Below are positions 6,563 through 13,145 of a stretch of 37,687 nucleotides of DNA, piece after piece. The notes under the pieces are model-generated. The model had not been told where the DNA came from. It saw nothing but the letters and a program-made list of their open reading frames with translations, and searched no databases. A program made the position numbers and the translations under genes. Origin of the DNA: a virus; the IMG/VR virus record IMGVR_UViG_3300009285_011564, positions 1 to 37,687 of that record. One strand, written 5' to 3'. How positions within the stretch are numbered: position 1 is the first letter of the stretch; each line of letters begins with the position of its first letter.

Positions 6563-8614
6563 TTACTTTTCAATTACTGGATATACTGTACATCTGCAAT
6601 TTATAGATTCTTCGGGAGCGTCAATTTCTCCTGGAGCTTGACCACTACCACCTTCAAGTTGAAAATCTTCGTTGAGTTCGATCGCTCCGGAGTCGTCATA
6701 TTGTTTTCCTGCTTTGATGTGGCTTTCCCTAACGGTTTCATCCCCAGCAGTCAACCAACCCTTTTTAGTAGTGACTCCCGATTGTCTGTAAACTTCAATA
6801 TTAGCTTCATTGGAAGCAGCAATGGTCTCAGTTCGAGCTATACGATCGGTACGATAGTCTCGAGCTTGATCATAAACTTCTGCTATTCTTTTTGAAAGAG
6901 CACTTGTCGATTCCCCTTGGGAAATTCCTTCTGCAAGAGTTCTCCGTAGAGCGTCTACAGTTGTCTCGTTAATCTCCTTTGCAGCATCCAATCCCCTGGT
7001 CTTTATCCAATTGATGATTGGTTTACTAGAAATATCAAAGCTTAAATCAAAATTAAAATTGTCGATCTCTTCAATTGCTTGTTGAACTATTATATTTTTA
7101 TAAATAGGAGTCAAATTCTCTACCAATTTATCTGTCTCTTTGTCAAAATTAAAAAATATATCGTCGATCTTTGCTTTATTCTTCCAAGTTTTTTGTTTCC
7201 CAAGATTAGCTTGAACGAGCTTTTCTTGAGAAGTAAAATATTTTTTCATTATAGGTTTGATTTTGCCCTCGTGTTTGTCGGTTAACTTGACAAACCTCAA
7301 CCATTTAATCTCCTTCTGTTCAGGAGTCAACTTGGTCAAAAGTTTTAATTTTTTAACTGGAACTGTCGGAGGTTCTTCCGTACCACCTATCGGATTCAGA
7401 GAAAAAGGAATATACCCCACATCCCCACCTTCAATTTCTTTTACAGGCAAATTCAAAGCCTCTGCCACCTTATTATAAGGAACGCCCATTTGAAACATCG
7501 CTGTTGCGTTTTTAATTTTATTGTCTAACGAAACCTGGAGTGCCTCAACTTGGGAGATATCAAATTCCAAAACTAAATTATCGCTTGAAGGGAACATTGG
7601 AAGGAACTTCTCATTCAATCCGCTTTCTATTTTTTTTATTCTGGGAAGAATACCGTTCTTCCAATAAAATTTTTCTTGAACTTCTGCGTTTGCATAATTT
7701 GCATATTCAAATATACCTACTAATGCGGGAGGTACTTTGAACCCAGCAAGTATTTCTTCTCGAGTTAATTTTCTTTGCTCCAAAAACTCCATATCTTTTT
7801 GAGAAATTCCAATTTTATCGTAAGAGATGCCTCCAAAAAGAAGAGCTGTTTTTTCTCCACGCTTTCCTGAATAGCGTTGATTCCAACTATCAATGGCTTC
7901 GTTCCGTTTTTCAGCATTGTTGAAAACTGGATTGTCCGATTTAAGAACTCCTTCAATAGTGCAACCGTTCTTGATTGAATTAAAATTCCATAGAACTGCT
8001 TCCCTGTCAGTTTGAACTGCATAACGAATTGCGGAAAGTGTTGACATCCCCAAAATATATCCTGTTTTGAGAGGGTTATAATATTTCAAATGCAACATAT
8101 CTTCTACCCTTACAGGAATATCTTGTCCTGCAGGAGAATAAAGATATTGTTTAATTGGTTTGGCAGCATCTGAAGAAGGTACTGGACGTATCAATGAAGG
8201 TATATAAGGAAAGAGTGTTGTTACTCCTTTTCCTTTTCCTTTTGAAACATTGCAATAGGTATTTCCCGTTAGCTCAAGAGAAGAAACCATCCATTCAATC
8301 AAGTCATAGGTCGTCATATTATTATTGACAAAGCTCAATGCATCAAGAATTGGATGGCTTTCAATCTCATCTTTTTTACCTTTACTTTTTTTATATAACT
8401 TAATAGGGAGAGATGCTATGTCTTGAGCAATTCGGGAGACACAAATATATACCCACGAACTATCCGCATATGCTTGGAGATTAGCATCCGAATTATAATT
8501 TTCATTCAAAGGTAAAGCTATATCTTTAGCATCCGTCAAATCATACATACTTTTTGCTGATTTTTGCGTGATCATCTCTTTAGTTTTATTAAACACTTTT
8601 TGAAATATATTCAT
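6563..8614 (-). CDS. Portal protein fused to a MuF-like domain
   Basis: The protein has 683 residues. Residues ~1-415 are an HK97/SPP1-type portal: 'SWVYICVSRIAQDIASLPIKLYKK' near the start, 'HLKYYNPLKTGYILGMS', 'KREEILAGFKVPPALVGI'-like helices. After a Pro-rich linker, residues ~430-683 form a Phage_Mu_F minor head domain with the hallmark 'RIARTETIAASNEANIE', 'KKGWLTAGDETVRESHIKAG' and a terminal Cys motif 'ESINCRCTVYPV'. Portal and MuF are usually separate adjacent genes; a single-polypeptide fusion is known but less common. The start follows the terminase stop by 2 nt. Confidence 0.9.
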   Translation of the reverse strand: MNIFQKVFNKTKEMITQKSAKSMYDLTDAKDIALPLNENYNSDANLQAYADSSWVYICVSRIAQDIASLPIKLYKKSKGKKDEIESHPILDALSFVNNNMTTYDLIEWMVSSLELTGNTYCNVSKGKGKGVTTLFPYIPSLIRPVPSSDAAKPIKQYLYSPAGQDIPVRVEDMLHLKYYNPLKTGYILGMSTLSAIRYAVQTDREAVLWNFNSIKNGCTIEGVLKSDNPVFNNAEKRNEAIDSWNQRYSGKRGEKTALLFGGISYDKIGISQKDMEFLEQRKLTREEILAGFKVPPALVGIFEYANYANAEVQEKFYWKNGILPRIKKIESGLNEKFLPMFPSSDNLVLEFDISQVEALQVSLDNKIKNATAMFQMGVPYNKVAEALNLPVKEIEGGDVGYIPFSLNPIGGTEEPPTVPVKKLKLLTKLTPEQKEIKWLRFVKLTDKHEGKIKPIMKKYFTSQEKLVQANLGKQKTWKNKAKIDDIFFNFDKETDKLVENLTPIYKNIIVQQAIEEIDNFNFDLSFDISSKPIINWIKTRGLDAAKEINETTVDALRRTLAEGISQGESTSALSKRIAEVYDQARDYRTDRIARTETIAASNEANIEVYRQSGVTTKKGWLTAGDETVRESHIKAGKQYDDSGAIELNEDFQLEGGSGQAPGEIDAPEESINCRCTVYPVIEK

Positions 8615-8616
8615 CT

Positions 8617-9852
8617 TTATCCCAATGCGATCCCTGCTTCATTAACACCAATTCCAAAAGTCTTGTCACAAGCATCGAGTAAATTATCTACTTGGTCATC
8701 GTATTCGTGCTGGTCGTTAGAAGTAAAACCTTCACATTCAGTTAAAAAATCTGAAAGAAACCAAGCATCTTCTGGAAGAAAAACATATCCGCTTTTGATA
8801 TATCCCAGAACATCCAAACATCTCGTATACTTATCTTTATTTCTTTGAACCGCTTCAATTGAAACGCTACCCTTCCTTTGTATTGATTGAATCAAACCAG
8901 TACCCGAAGCTTTATCCTCAATGTAGAAAGTACGGAGAAAACCATTTTTATTTGCGACGTGCTTGTTCCAGAAGGATGCTGCTTGTTTTTCAAGTTCTGG
9001 AGCTTCCCACTTTCCCCGAATTAAATCAATTAAATGGAGACGCTTTTCCATTGTTACTCCCCAACAAGCGAACACAGAGTAATCGTTGGCTTCTTTAGTC
9101 TTTTGAGCAGTGTCTCCTGTTAAAAATCTATATTCAAAAACTGGTTCTTTCTGAAAATACTTGAACCATTCAGTTCGGATAATCAAGGTTTCTGAGAGTC
9201 TGCGTGGTTCTCCGAGATAGATATGTTTGAAAAGTTCGGGTTTGTTTTCTTTACAATGATCAATTTCCGTTTTGATTTCGTCGGAGAGGAGTCCTGTTCC
9301 TTCAAGAATATTATAATTGTAAAAAGCAGAATAGGTTCTTGGCGGAGGACTTTTAATGAAACGCTCAAAAACAGGGTCGTTCTTTTTCATACGGTTAAAA
9401 GTTACCACAATTTGAGATCCTGGTTTTCTGATAGTTGGAATTAAAATATCTAAACTTTCATCACTTACTGATTGTCCTTCTTCAATCCAGACCTTGTCAA
9501 TTCCTTCAAAACTTTTTATTCCGTCTTTGTTCCCGTGTAAACCCTTGAATATAAATTCTGAGCCTGTGCGTTGATTTTTTATTGTGTCTTCGGTAATACG
9601 ATAGGAAGGTATTTCATATTTTTGGACTAAATCAGAGAGTAATTTGTGGACGGAATCTTTAATTGTATTTTGAATCTCTCGGGTACACAACATTCTCAAC
9701 CTCGCTCCGCAACCTTGTATTAAAAATGCAAGTGCAGTGTGATAAGATTTTGCTCCATACCTTCCGCCGTAGTAAACAATGTAACGCCACTTGGGATTAA
9801 AAAGTTCTTCATATTCCTTTAGAAATTTTATTTTTAACTTTTTGGTTTCCAT
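8617..9852 (-). CDS. terL: Terminase large subunit
   Basis: The protein has 411 residues of the Terminase_3 (PBSX XtmB-like) type. The ATPase has a Walker A-like 'GGRYGAKSY' (Lys35), a Walker B 'KVWIEEGQ' (about 120-127) and a coupling 'VVTFNR' segment. The RNase-H-fold nuclease has 'FLTGDTAQK', 'FYIEDKASGTG' and the terminal 'YDDQVDNLLDA'. It drives DNA packaging at the portal. Its start overlaps the small subunit gene by 44 nt and lacks a clear ribosome site, suggesting translational coupling. The circular contig fits headful packaging of permuted DNA (inference). Confidence 0.94.
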   Translation of the reverse strand: METKKLKIKFLKEYEELFNPKWRYIVYYGGRYGAKSYHTALAFLIQGCGARLRMLCTREIQNTIKDSVHKLLSDLVQKYEIPSYRITEDTIKNQRTGSEFIFKGLHGNKDGIKSFEGIDKVWIEEGQSVSDESLDILIPTIRKPGSQIVVTFNRMKKNDPVFERFIKSPPPRTYSAFYNYNILEGTGLLSDEIKTEIDHCKENKPELFKHIYLGEPRRLSETLIIRTEWFKYFQKEPVFEYRFLTGDTAQKTKEANDYSVFACWGVTMEKRLHLIDLIRGKWEAPELEKQAASFWNKHVANKNGFLRTFYIEDKASGTGLIQSIQRKGSVSIEAVQRNKDKYTRCLDVLGYIKSGYVFLPEDAWFLSDFLTECEGFTSNDQHEYDDQVDNLLDACDKTFGIGVNEAGIALG

Positions 9853-10114
9853 TTATAAACTCAACGGTGATCGCTGAAACTACATCATCATCTCCGAAGC
9901 CGAGTTTGATATCTTTTGGAAGAAGGTCTACTGCTATTCTATAAAAATCTTTTCGATTGAGTGGATTGCGTGCCCAAGTTACCATCGATTGAACACCGCC
10001 TATTTTCTGAAACACAGAGAGTATATCGTCCCGAAGTTTTGAATATTTGTTTCGTGCTCCCTTCGGACGACCGTTTGGATTTGCTATTTCACCTTTACGG
10101 AATAAATGTTTCAT
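9809..10114 (-). CDS. Terminase small subunit-like protein
   Basis: The protein has 101 residues. The N-terminal 'RKGEIANPNGRPKGARNKYSK' is the basic DUF5681-like motif found at the start of many phage small-terminase proteins, followed by helices ('LRDDILSVFQKIGGV', 'RKDFYRIAVDLLPKDI'). It is the first gene of the leftward late unit and overlaps terL. Role: recognition of the packaging site and loading of TerL (family knowledge). The gene starts about 40 nt after the predicted promoter; its ribosome site is weak. Confidence 0.8.
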   Translation of the reverse strand: MKHLFRKGEIANPNGRPKGARNKYSKLRDDILSVFQKIGGVQSMVTWARNPLNRKDFYRIAVDLLPKDIKLGFGDDDVVSAITVEFINGNQKVKNKISKGI

Positions 10115-10157
10115 ATAATTTTCTATTTTTTAAATCTAAGATTTTTTAACTACCTCC

Positions 10158-10186
10158 ATTATAACAAATTTATTTTTTAATTGCAA
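10158..10186 (-). promoter_or_regulatory. Late promoter, leftward
   Basis: On the minus strand there is a -35-like TTGCAA (10181-10186), a 17-nt spacer and a perfect -10 TATAAT (10158-10163), with TG one base upstream (extended -10). It points to the terminase genes and would drive the whole late unit. A repeat-A copy lies 6 bp upstream of the -35. Confidence 0.75.
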
Positions 10187-10192
10187 AATTCT

Positions 10193-10214
10193 TAGCTCAA
10201 CCAAAGCACCCCTT
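10193..10214 (+). repeat. Repeat A, copy 1
   Basis: TAGCTCAAccaAAGCACCCCTT, direct orientation. It lies immediately upstream of the -35 of the leftward late promoter, so it may also be a regulator-binding site. Confidence 0.7.
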
Positions 10215-10228
10215 CAAAAAAGAAATAA

Positions 10229-10242
10229 TTTTTACTCTGCAC
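10229..10242 (+). repeat. Repeat B, copy 1
   Basis: TTTTTACTCTGCAC, direct orientation, containing the 11-bp core TTTACTCTGCA shared by four sites in this control region. Confidence 0.65.
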
Positions 10243-10381
10243 ACACCTTCTCAAATTCACATTTTTCTGAAATAAACCTAAAATAATACGTTTATTCCAA
10301 AAATTTACTTCCGATTCCCCGCAATTTACTCTCTTAGCACCTTCAACAAAATGAGCGGTTAGGAATTTTGACCTATTTTTG

Positions 10382-10393
10382 TGCAGAGTAAAT
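10382..10393 (-). repeat. Repeat B, copy 2 (inverted)
   Basis: TGCAGAGTAAAT on the plus strand is the reverse complement of the repeat B core. A degenerate direct copy, ATTTACTCTCTTAGCACC, lies at about 10324-10341 and seems to blend the ends of both repeat families. Confidence 0.65.
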
Positions 10394-10419
10394 TTTTCAT
10401 CTCAGAAGACAGAACCACC

Positions 10420-10432
10420 TTTTACTCTGCAT
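10420..10432 (+). repeat. Repeat B, copy 3
   Basis: TTTTACTCTGCAT, direct orientation, 12 bp upstream of repeat A copy 2. Confidence 0.65.
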
Positions 10433-10443
10433 CGACATAGAGG

Positions 10444-10467
10444 CTAGCTCAAGAAGAGCACCCCTCC
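10444..10467 (+). repeat. Repeat A, copy 2 (left arm)
   Basis: CTAGCTCAAgaagAGCACCCC followed by TCC; direct orientation; the left arm of the candidate origin. Confidence 0.75.
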
Positions 10468-10557
10468 CCGTATATAATCTGATTTAAGGTAATATTTTAC
10501 TTTATTTAATAAAAATAAAATTATATGTTAATTAAGAAAACATACATATATATGGGT

Positions 10558-10579
10558 GGGGGGGTGTCGGTTGAGCTAG
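10558..10579 (-). repeat. Repeat A, copy 3 (inverted, right arm)
   Basis: The minus strand reads CTAGCTCAACCGACACCCCC, the inverted form of repeat A. Together with copy 2 it flanks the AT-rich core. Confidence 0.72.
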
Positions 10580-10632
10580 CCCCTACAACCTAAGAAGGTA
10601 AAGATGCTAACCTCTTCTGAGCTCTCTGCATC

Positions 10633-10667
10633 AAAAAACGTAACCGCCCAAACGGTGAGCGTTTTTG
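10633..10667. terminator. Hairpin terminator inside the control region
   Basis: AAAAACG, ta, ACCG, a 6-nt loop, CGGT, gag, CGTTTTT: a stem of 7 + 4 bp with an A run on one side and a T run on the other, so it could stop transcription in either direction. It separates the candidate origin from the early promoter and could define the end of a short untranslated RNA. Confidence 0.5.
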
Positions 10668-10753
10668 CTAGTTTACTCCTCAAAATTTTCCAACTCAATC
10701 GTTTTTTGAACCCATCCAAACACCCAAAAAAACACCCAAAAAACCTCGAAATC

Positions 10754-10776
10754 CTAGCTCAACGGAAGCACCCCTT
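10754..10776 (+). repeat. Repeat A, copy 4
   Basis: CTAGCTCAAcggAAGCACCCCTT, direct orientation, about 175 bp to the right of the inverted copy. Confidence 0.75.
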
Positions 10777-11068
10777 TAGTTATGTTTTGACCAATTTAAT
10801 TTGAGAATAATTTTTTCAAAAATCGCAAAATAAAATTTTTTTCAAATTTTTTCTCAAATTTTTTGAATTAAATCCTAAACCCTGAAACCCAAACATCTAC
10901 CAATTTAAAAATCCAAAATGGAAAATTTTTCCCTTTTTTCAAAAACCCACCCAAATTTCCAGTCCACCTCCAAACCCTGTTTTTAGAGAGTAAAAAAATC
11001 GAAATGGCTTACCTCGGGAAAAAAATCGACATTTGAAAAAATCAACCGTTTTCCCTCTCAAAATCAAA

Positions 11069-11081
11069 ATTTACTCTGCAT
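11069..11081 (+). repeat. Repeat B, copy 4
   Basis: ATTTACTCTGCAT, direct orientation, 32 bp upstream of the -10 of the rightward promoter. A degenerate inverted copy lies at 10985-10994 (AGAGAGTAAA). Confidence 0.65.
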
Positions 11082-11105
11082 AAAATAAATCCCCCAAAAC
11101 GTCTA

Positions 11106-11119
11106 AAATTTGTTATAAA
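11106..11119 (+). promoter_or_regulatory. Early promoter, rightward (extended -10)
   Basis: AAATTTGTTATAAA contains TG-T-TATAAA, an extended -10 element. I see no good -35 at 16-18 nt upstream, so it may need an activator or rely on the extended -10. The first 13 bases are identical to the -10 region of the leftward promoter. The first early gene starts about 42 nt downstream. Confidence 0.45.
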
Positions 11120-11160
11120 GTATGTATAGCAGTTTGAAACAAAAAAGGAGGTGAAATCCA

Positions 11161-11325
11161 ATGTTCAGTAAAATCGGATACAAAATTGAAGACCTCGAAA
11201 AAGAATTAAAAAGCGAAAACCTAAAATACTGTCTCCAACATTTTGAAGAATATAACAAAGAAGAACAATCCATCATTAGTGAATTGTTGGTTGTTAGTTT
11301 AAAAAATAAAAAAGGAGGTGAATAA
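11161..11325 (+). CDS. Small acidic/helical protein, first early gene
   Basis: This 54-residue protein (MFSKIGYKIEDLEKELKSE...) is charged and predicted to be helical, with one Cys. An AAAAAAGGAGGTG ribosome site lies 9 nt before the ATG. The end of the gene encodes KKGGE, which is the ribosome site of the next gene read as protein. Function unknown; as the first early product it may act on the host (inference). Confidence 0.7.
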   Translation: MFSKIGYKIEDLEKELKSENLKYCLQHFEEYNKEEQSIISELLVVSLKNKKGGE

Positions 11326-11326
11326 A

Positions 11327-11566
11327 ATGCGACGAATACAAATAAAAGATGAAAAATTAACAAGAACATTAAACGACTTTATAAAAATAAATAGCACTAT
11401 TTCTCATTATACTTTTTTTAAAAGCACTCCATTAAAAACAAGTCGTAAATTAAAAACAATTATTATACTATTAGAAAAAATTATATGGGATTGTATAAAA
11501 AAAGAATATCCTAATGTAAAAAATGTTTATTTTAAAACTGACAATACAATAGATATAGCGGTATAA
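11327..11566 (+). CDS. Small basic protein, unknown
   Basis: The protein has 79 residues, with the ATG at 11327 and AAGGAGGTG upstream; it begins 1 nt after the stop of the preceding gene. It is Lys/Ile/Thr-rich with a central helix (SRKLKTIIILLEKIIWDCIKKEY) and ends in a short beta segment. I recognise no family. It could be a small DNA-binding or host-takeover protein. Confidence 0.7.
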   Translation: MRRIQIKDEKLTRTLNDFIKINSTISHYTFFKSTPLKTSRKLKTIIILLEKIIWDCIKKEYPNVKNVYFKTDNTIDIAV

Positions 11567-11570
11567 AAAG

Positions 11571-11590
11571 ACGCACACGCACACACGCGT
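11571..11590. other. Alternating purine-pyrimidine tract
   Basis: Twenty bases made only of alternating AC/GC/GT steps (ACGCACACGCACACACGCGT), GC-rich in an AT-rich region. Such tracts can adopt Z-DNA under negative supercoiling. It lies directly after the stop of the preceding gene. Confidence 0.45.
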
Positions 11591-11598
11591 TCTCAAAC

Positions 11599-11656
11599 AT
11601 TGTGAACATCTTCCGCTTCGTTCGGGGTAGTTCACAGCCTCGAGCGAAGTGGAAAA
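11599..11656 (+). promoter_or_regulatory. Mutually exclusive hairpins upstream of an early gene
   Basis: Segment 1 TGTGAAC (11601-11607) can pair with segment 3 GTTCACA (11630-11636). Segment 2 TTCCGCTTCG (11611-11620) can pair with segment 4 CGAAGTGGAA (11645-11654, one G-U pair). The two pairings interleave, so they are alternatives or form a pseudoknot. Segment 4 ends a few bases before the TAGGAGG ribosome site of the gene at 11672. It looks like a translational or transcriptional switch, with no T run for a plain terminator. Confidence 0.5.
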
Positions 11657-11671
11657 TCTTTAGGAGGACAA

Positions 11672-11845
11672 ATGCAACAAAAATATTACTGGCTTCTGGT
11701 AACCTGCGGTTTCATCCAAGTCAAACATCAATTCCCCGACTTGAAATCCCTTCGAGCCTATTGTTCCCGACACGGCTGCATCGCCGAAAAGCAGACCCAT
11801 AAAATCTATAAGATGGTTTACGGACTTGGGAGGTTTTCCAAGTGA
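11672..11845 (+). CDS. Small protein, unknown
   Basis: This 57-residue protein (MQQKYYWLLVTCGFIQVKHQ...) has a strong TTTAGGAGG site 6 nt before the ATG. It has three Cys and several His (C12, C31, C36 with H19, H34, H43), possibly metal-binding. Its stop overlaps the GTG of the next gene. Its translation is probably controlled by the hairpins upstream. Confidence 0.68.
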   Translation: MQQKYYWLLVTCGFIQVKHQFPDLKSLRAYCSRHGCIAEKQTHKIYKMVYGLGRFSK

Positions 11846-12042
11846 GTAGAAAATTAAAATGGACTTGTTTTTTTGGTCTTCACAGAGCAATAATCGTCGA
11901 AGGCATTTTCTTCACTCAAAAAGGCTCTCGAGAATTTATTGTCCTCAAGCAGAAACATATGTTAAAATGCCTCGACTGTGGGAATTTTTTCTTTATCAAG
12001 AAAAAGTGTACGCATAAAAAAGGAGATAAAAATGAATTTTGA
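11842..12042 (+). CDS. Small zinc-finger-like protein
   Basis: The protein has 66 residues; the GTG at 11842 lies 8 nt after GGGAGG and overlaps the previous stop (GTGA). The C-terminal half has CLDC followed by a basic C-x-H (KKKCTHKKGDK), a possible half zinc ribbon. The family is not recognised. Its end overlaps the next gene by 11 nt. Confidence 0.6.
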   Translation: MSRKLKWTCFFGLHRAIIVEGIFFTQKGSREFIVLKQKHMLKCLDCGNFFFIKKKCTHKKGDKNEF

Positions 12043-12169
12043 TCCTCTCAGATTACTTAGTTGTTTAGGTATAGTATTTATGATTACAGGTCTGATCAAA
12101 GAGAATGTGGTTGGAATTGTTATAGGTTTTGCATTTATAGTGTTAGGTTGTTTTGAGGAGCAGAGATAA
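12032..12169 (+). CDS. Small membrane protein
   Basis: This 45-residue protein consists mostly of two short hydrophobic segments (LLSCLGIVFMITGLI and VGIVIGFAFIVLGCF) separated by KENV, a hairpin topology. AAGGAG lies 9 nt upstream of the ATG. It could be an early membrane factor; a small holin-like role cannot be excluded, but the dedicated lysis cassette is elsewhere. Confidence 0.62.
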   Translation: MNFDPLRLLSCLGIVFMITGLIKENVVGIVIGFAFIVLGCFEEQR

Positions 12170-12300
12170 TGAAGATAGAAATAAAACTTAAAGACAAAAC
12201 AAAAAGCGAGGTGATAGGTATGGAATTATTGGCTTGGTTGTTATTGTTTAGGTTGTTAAAGCGGGTTCGGAACATAAACAGCGGAAAGGAGCGGGTATGA
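12169..12300 (+). CDS. Small protein with hydrophobic segment and basic tail
   Basis: The protein has 43 residues; the start ATG overlaps the preceding TAA (TAATG) with GAGGAG 8 nt upstream. A hydrophobic stretch MELLAWLLLFRLL is followed by a basic tail. A second in-frame ATG at 12220 also has a ribosome-like GAGGTG, so a 26-residue form is possible. Confidence 0.5.
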   Translation: MKIEIKLKDKTKSEVIGMELLAWLLLFRLLKRVRNINSGKERV

Positions 12301-12411
12301 TAAAAGGAAAGAGGAAAATGAAAACTAAACAAAAATTAATACTCTATTTTGCATTACTTCTGGAGACCGTTATTGTTTTTGAAAAATTTATCCAAACCTT
12401 TAGGAGGAGCA

Positions 12412-12912
12412 ATGTCAACCAAACAGCAGTACGAAATCTTAAGTCTAAAAAGAGAAGAATCCGTTTATCGTTTTTATTATTTGGTTTTCTATCTTTTTAT
12501 AGCCTGTCTTTTAGCCATCCTCTTTATCAAGGATCTCAATTGGTACAAGTCCACCAGACAGCTCTACACTTCTCAACTCCAAAAGAATACTGGTCAACCG
12601 ATCCGTACATTCCTTGGAGTTTTCACCGTTACCGCTACCAATCCTCTTGTCCCAGGCTACAAATCGTCTTGGTATCAATTGAAGCAAGGAGAATGTTCTA
12701 TTTCCCGAGACCTCAATTATATCTCCCTGGACGAAACTTTATATATCCCAGGAGCAGGCTATTTTATCGTTAAAAGCCGTATGCAAGCTCATTCAAATGT
12801 CGATGGTTTTTTCGACCAAACTACCATCGACATTTTTAAACCAACTGTTCAAGATGCTCTGAACTATGGTCACAGACAACGTCGTGTTTATATATTGGAA
12901 AAAGGAGAATGA
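12412..12912 (+). CDS. Membrane-anchored 3D-domain protein (putative murein hydrolase)
   Basis: The protein has 166 residues; the ATG at 12412 has TTTAGGAGGAG upstream. A transmembrane helix at about residues 20-42 (FYYLVFYLFIACLLAILFI) is followed by a periplasmic 3D-domain-like region: 'FTVTATNPLVPGY' (the VTAY start), 'ISLDETLYIPGAGYFIV', 'VDGFFDQTTIDIFKP' and 'DALNYGHRQRRVYIL'. The 3D domain is the catalytic core of MltA-type lytic transglycosylases and related proteins and is named after three Asp residues; Asp candidates are visible here, but the usual DTGG is not kept. Location in the early unit beside a lipoprotein suggests cell-wall remodelling rather than final lysis (inference). 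Confidence 0.72.
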   Translation: MSTKQQYEILSLKREESVYRFYYLVFYLFIACLLAILFIKDLNWYKSTRQLYTSQLQKNTGQPIRTFLGVFTVTATNPLVPGYKSSWYQLKQGECSISRDLNYISLDETLYIPGAGYFIVKSRMQAHSNVDGFFDQTTIDIFKPTVQDALNYGHRQRRVYILEKGE

Positions 12913-12914
12913 AA

Positions 12915-13145
12915 ATGAAAAAATTAATTATTGTTTGTTGCATTTTGTTTTGTCAAGGATGTGTTTCAATTTCTGCGAACCGAAAAGCAAAGATGGTTGA
13001 TGCTAACCGAGAGATTATGCAATCTAAAGTTATAATCTTTCTCTCTAATCAAGCTCAAGATTTTAAAAATCGTTTAGAACGACTTGAAAAAAGCGATGCC
13101 TTCAAAGTCTCTGTTTCTACTGAGATTGAACGGAGGTCAAAATGA
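12915..13145 (+). CDS. Small lipoprotein with coiled coil
   Basis: The protein has 76 residues from the ATG at 12915 (AAAGGAG at proper spacing; an ATG at 12909 is too close). MKKLIIVCCILFCQGC is a lipoprotein signal ending in a lipobox-like CQGC. The mature part is a charged helix (KNRLERLEKSDAFKVSV) likely to form a coiled coil. It follows the 3D-domain gene and may work with it at the envelope; an o-spanin-like role is an alternative. Confidence 0.7.
   Translation: MKKLIIVCCILFCQGCVSISANRKAKMVDANREIMQSKVIIFLSNQAQDFKNRLERLEKSDAFKVSVSTEIERRSK

Larger units (their letters stand above)
10441..10583. other. Candidate replication origin: AT-rich core between inverted arms
   Basis: The left arm (10441-10476) and right arm (about 10546-10583) are imperfect inverted copies of GGCTAGCTCAA + (A)CACCCC + C-rich stretch + TATATA. 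Between them lie about 70 nearly pure A/T bases (10477-10545). Iteron-like sites flanking an easily melted core is the classic plan of a phage or plasmid origin. No initiator protein is encoded next to it; the nearest replication genes are in the early unit. Alternative: a large operator or a site for nucleoid-like proteins. Confidence 0.5.
10142..11160. other. Gene-free control region between divergent units
   Basis: About 1 kb carries no convincing gene. It contains four copies of repeat A (one inverted), four exact and several degenerate copies of repeat B, an AT-rich core flanked by inverted arms, a terminator-like hairpin, and promoter-like elements at both edges facing outwards. From about 10681 to 10985 the plus strand is rich in A, T and C but has very few G. 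The content fits a combined origin and regulatory region. Confidence 0.75.

Noticed and set aside
10604-10804. 66-residue frame in the control region with an HTH-like start
   Set aside because: It has AGAAGG upstream and a faint helix-turn-helix look, but it reads through the terminator hairpin and a repeat A copy and has a repetitive HPKKHPKN stretch. It is more likely chance.
12297-12773. 158-residue frame overlapping the 3D-domain gene
   Set aside because: Its start overlaps the previous stop (ATGA), but most of it lies in another frame of the 3D-domain gene. Beyond that overlap it is an F/Y/R/S/L-rich shadow, and the 3D gene has the far better ribosome site. Only the first ~38 residues before 12412 could be of any interest.
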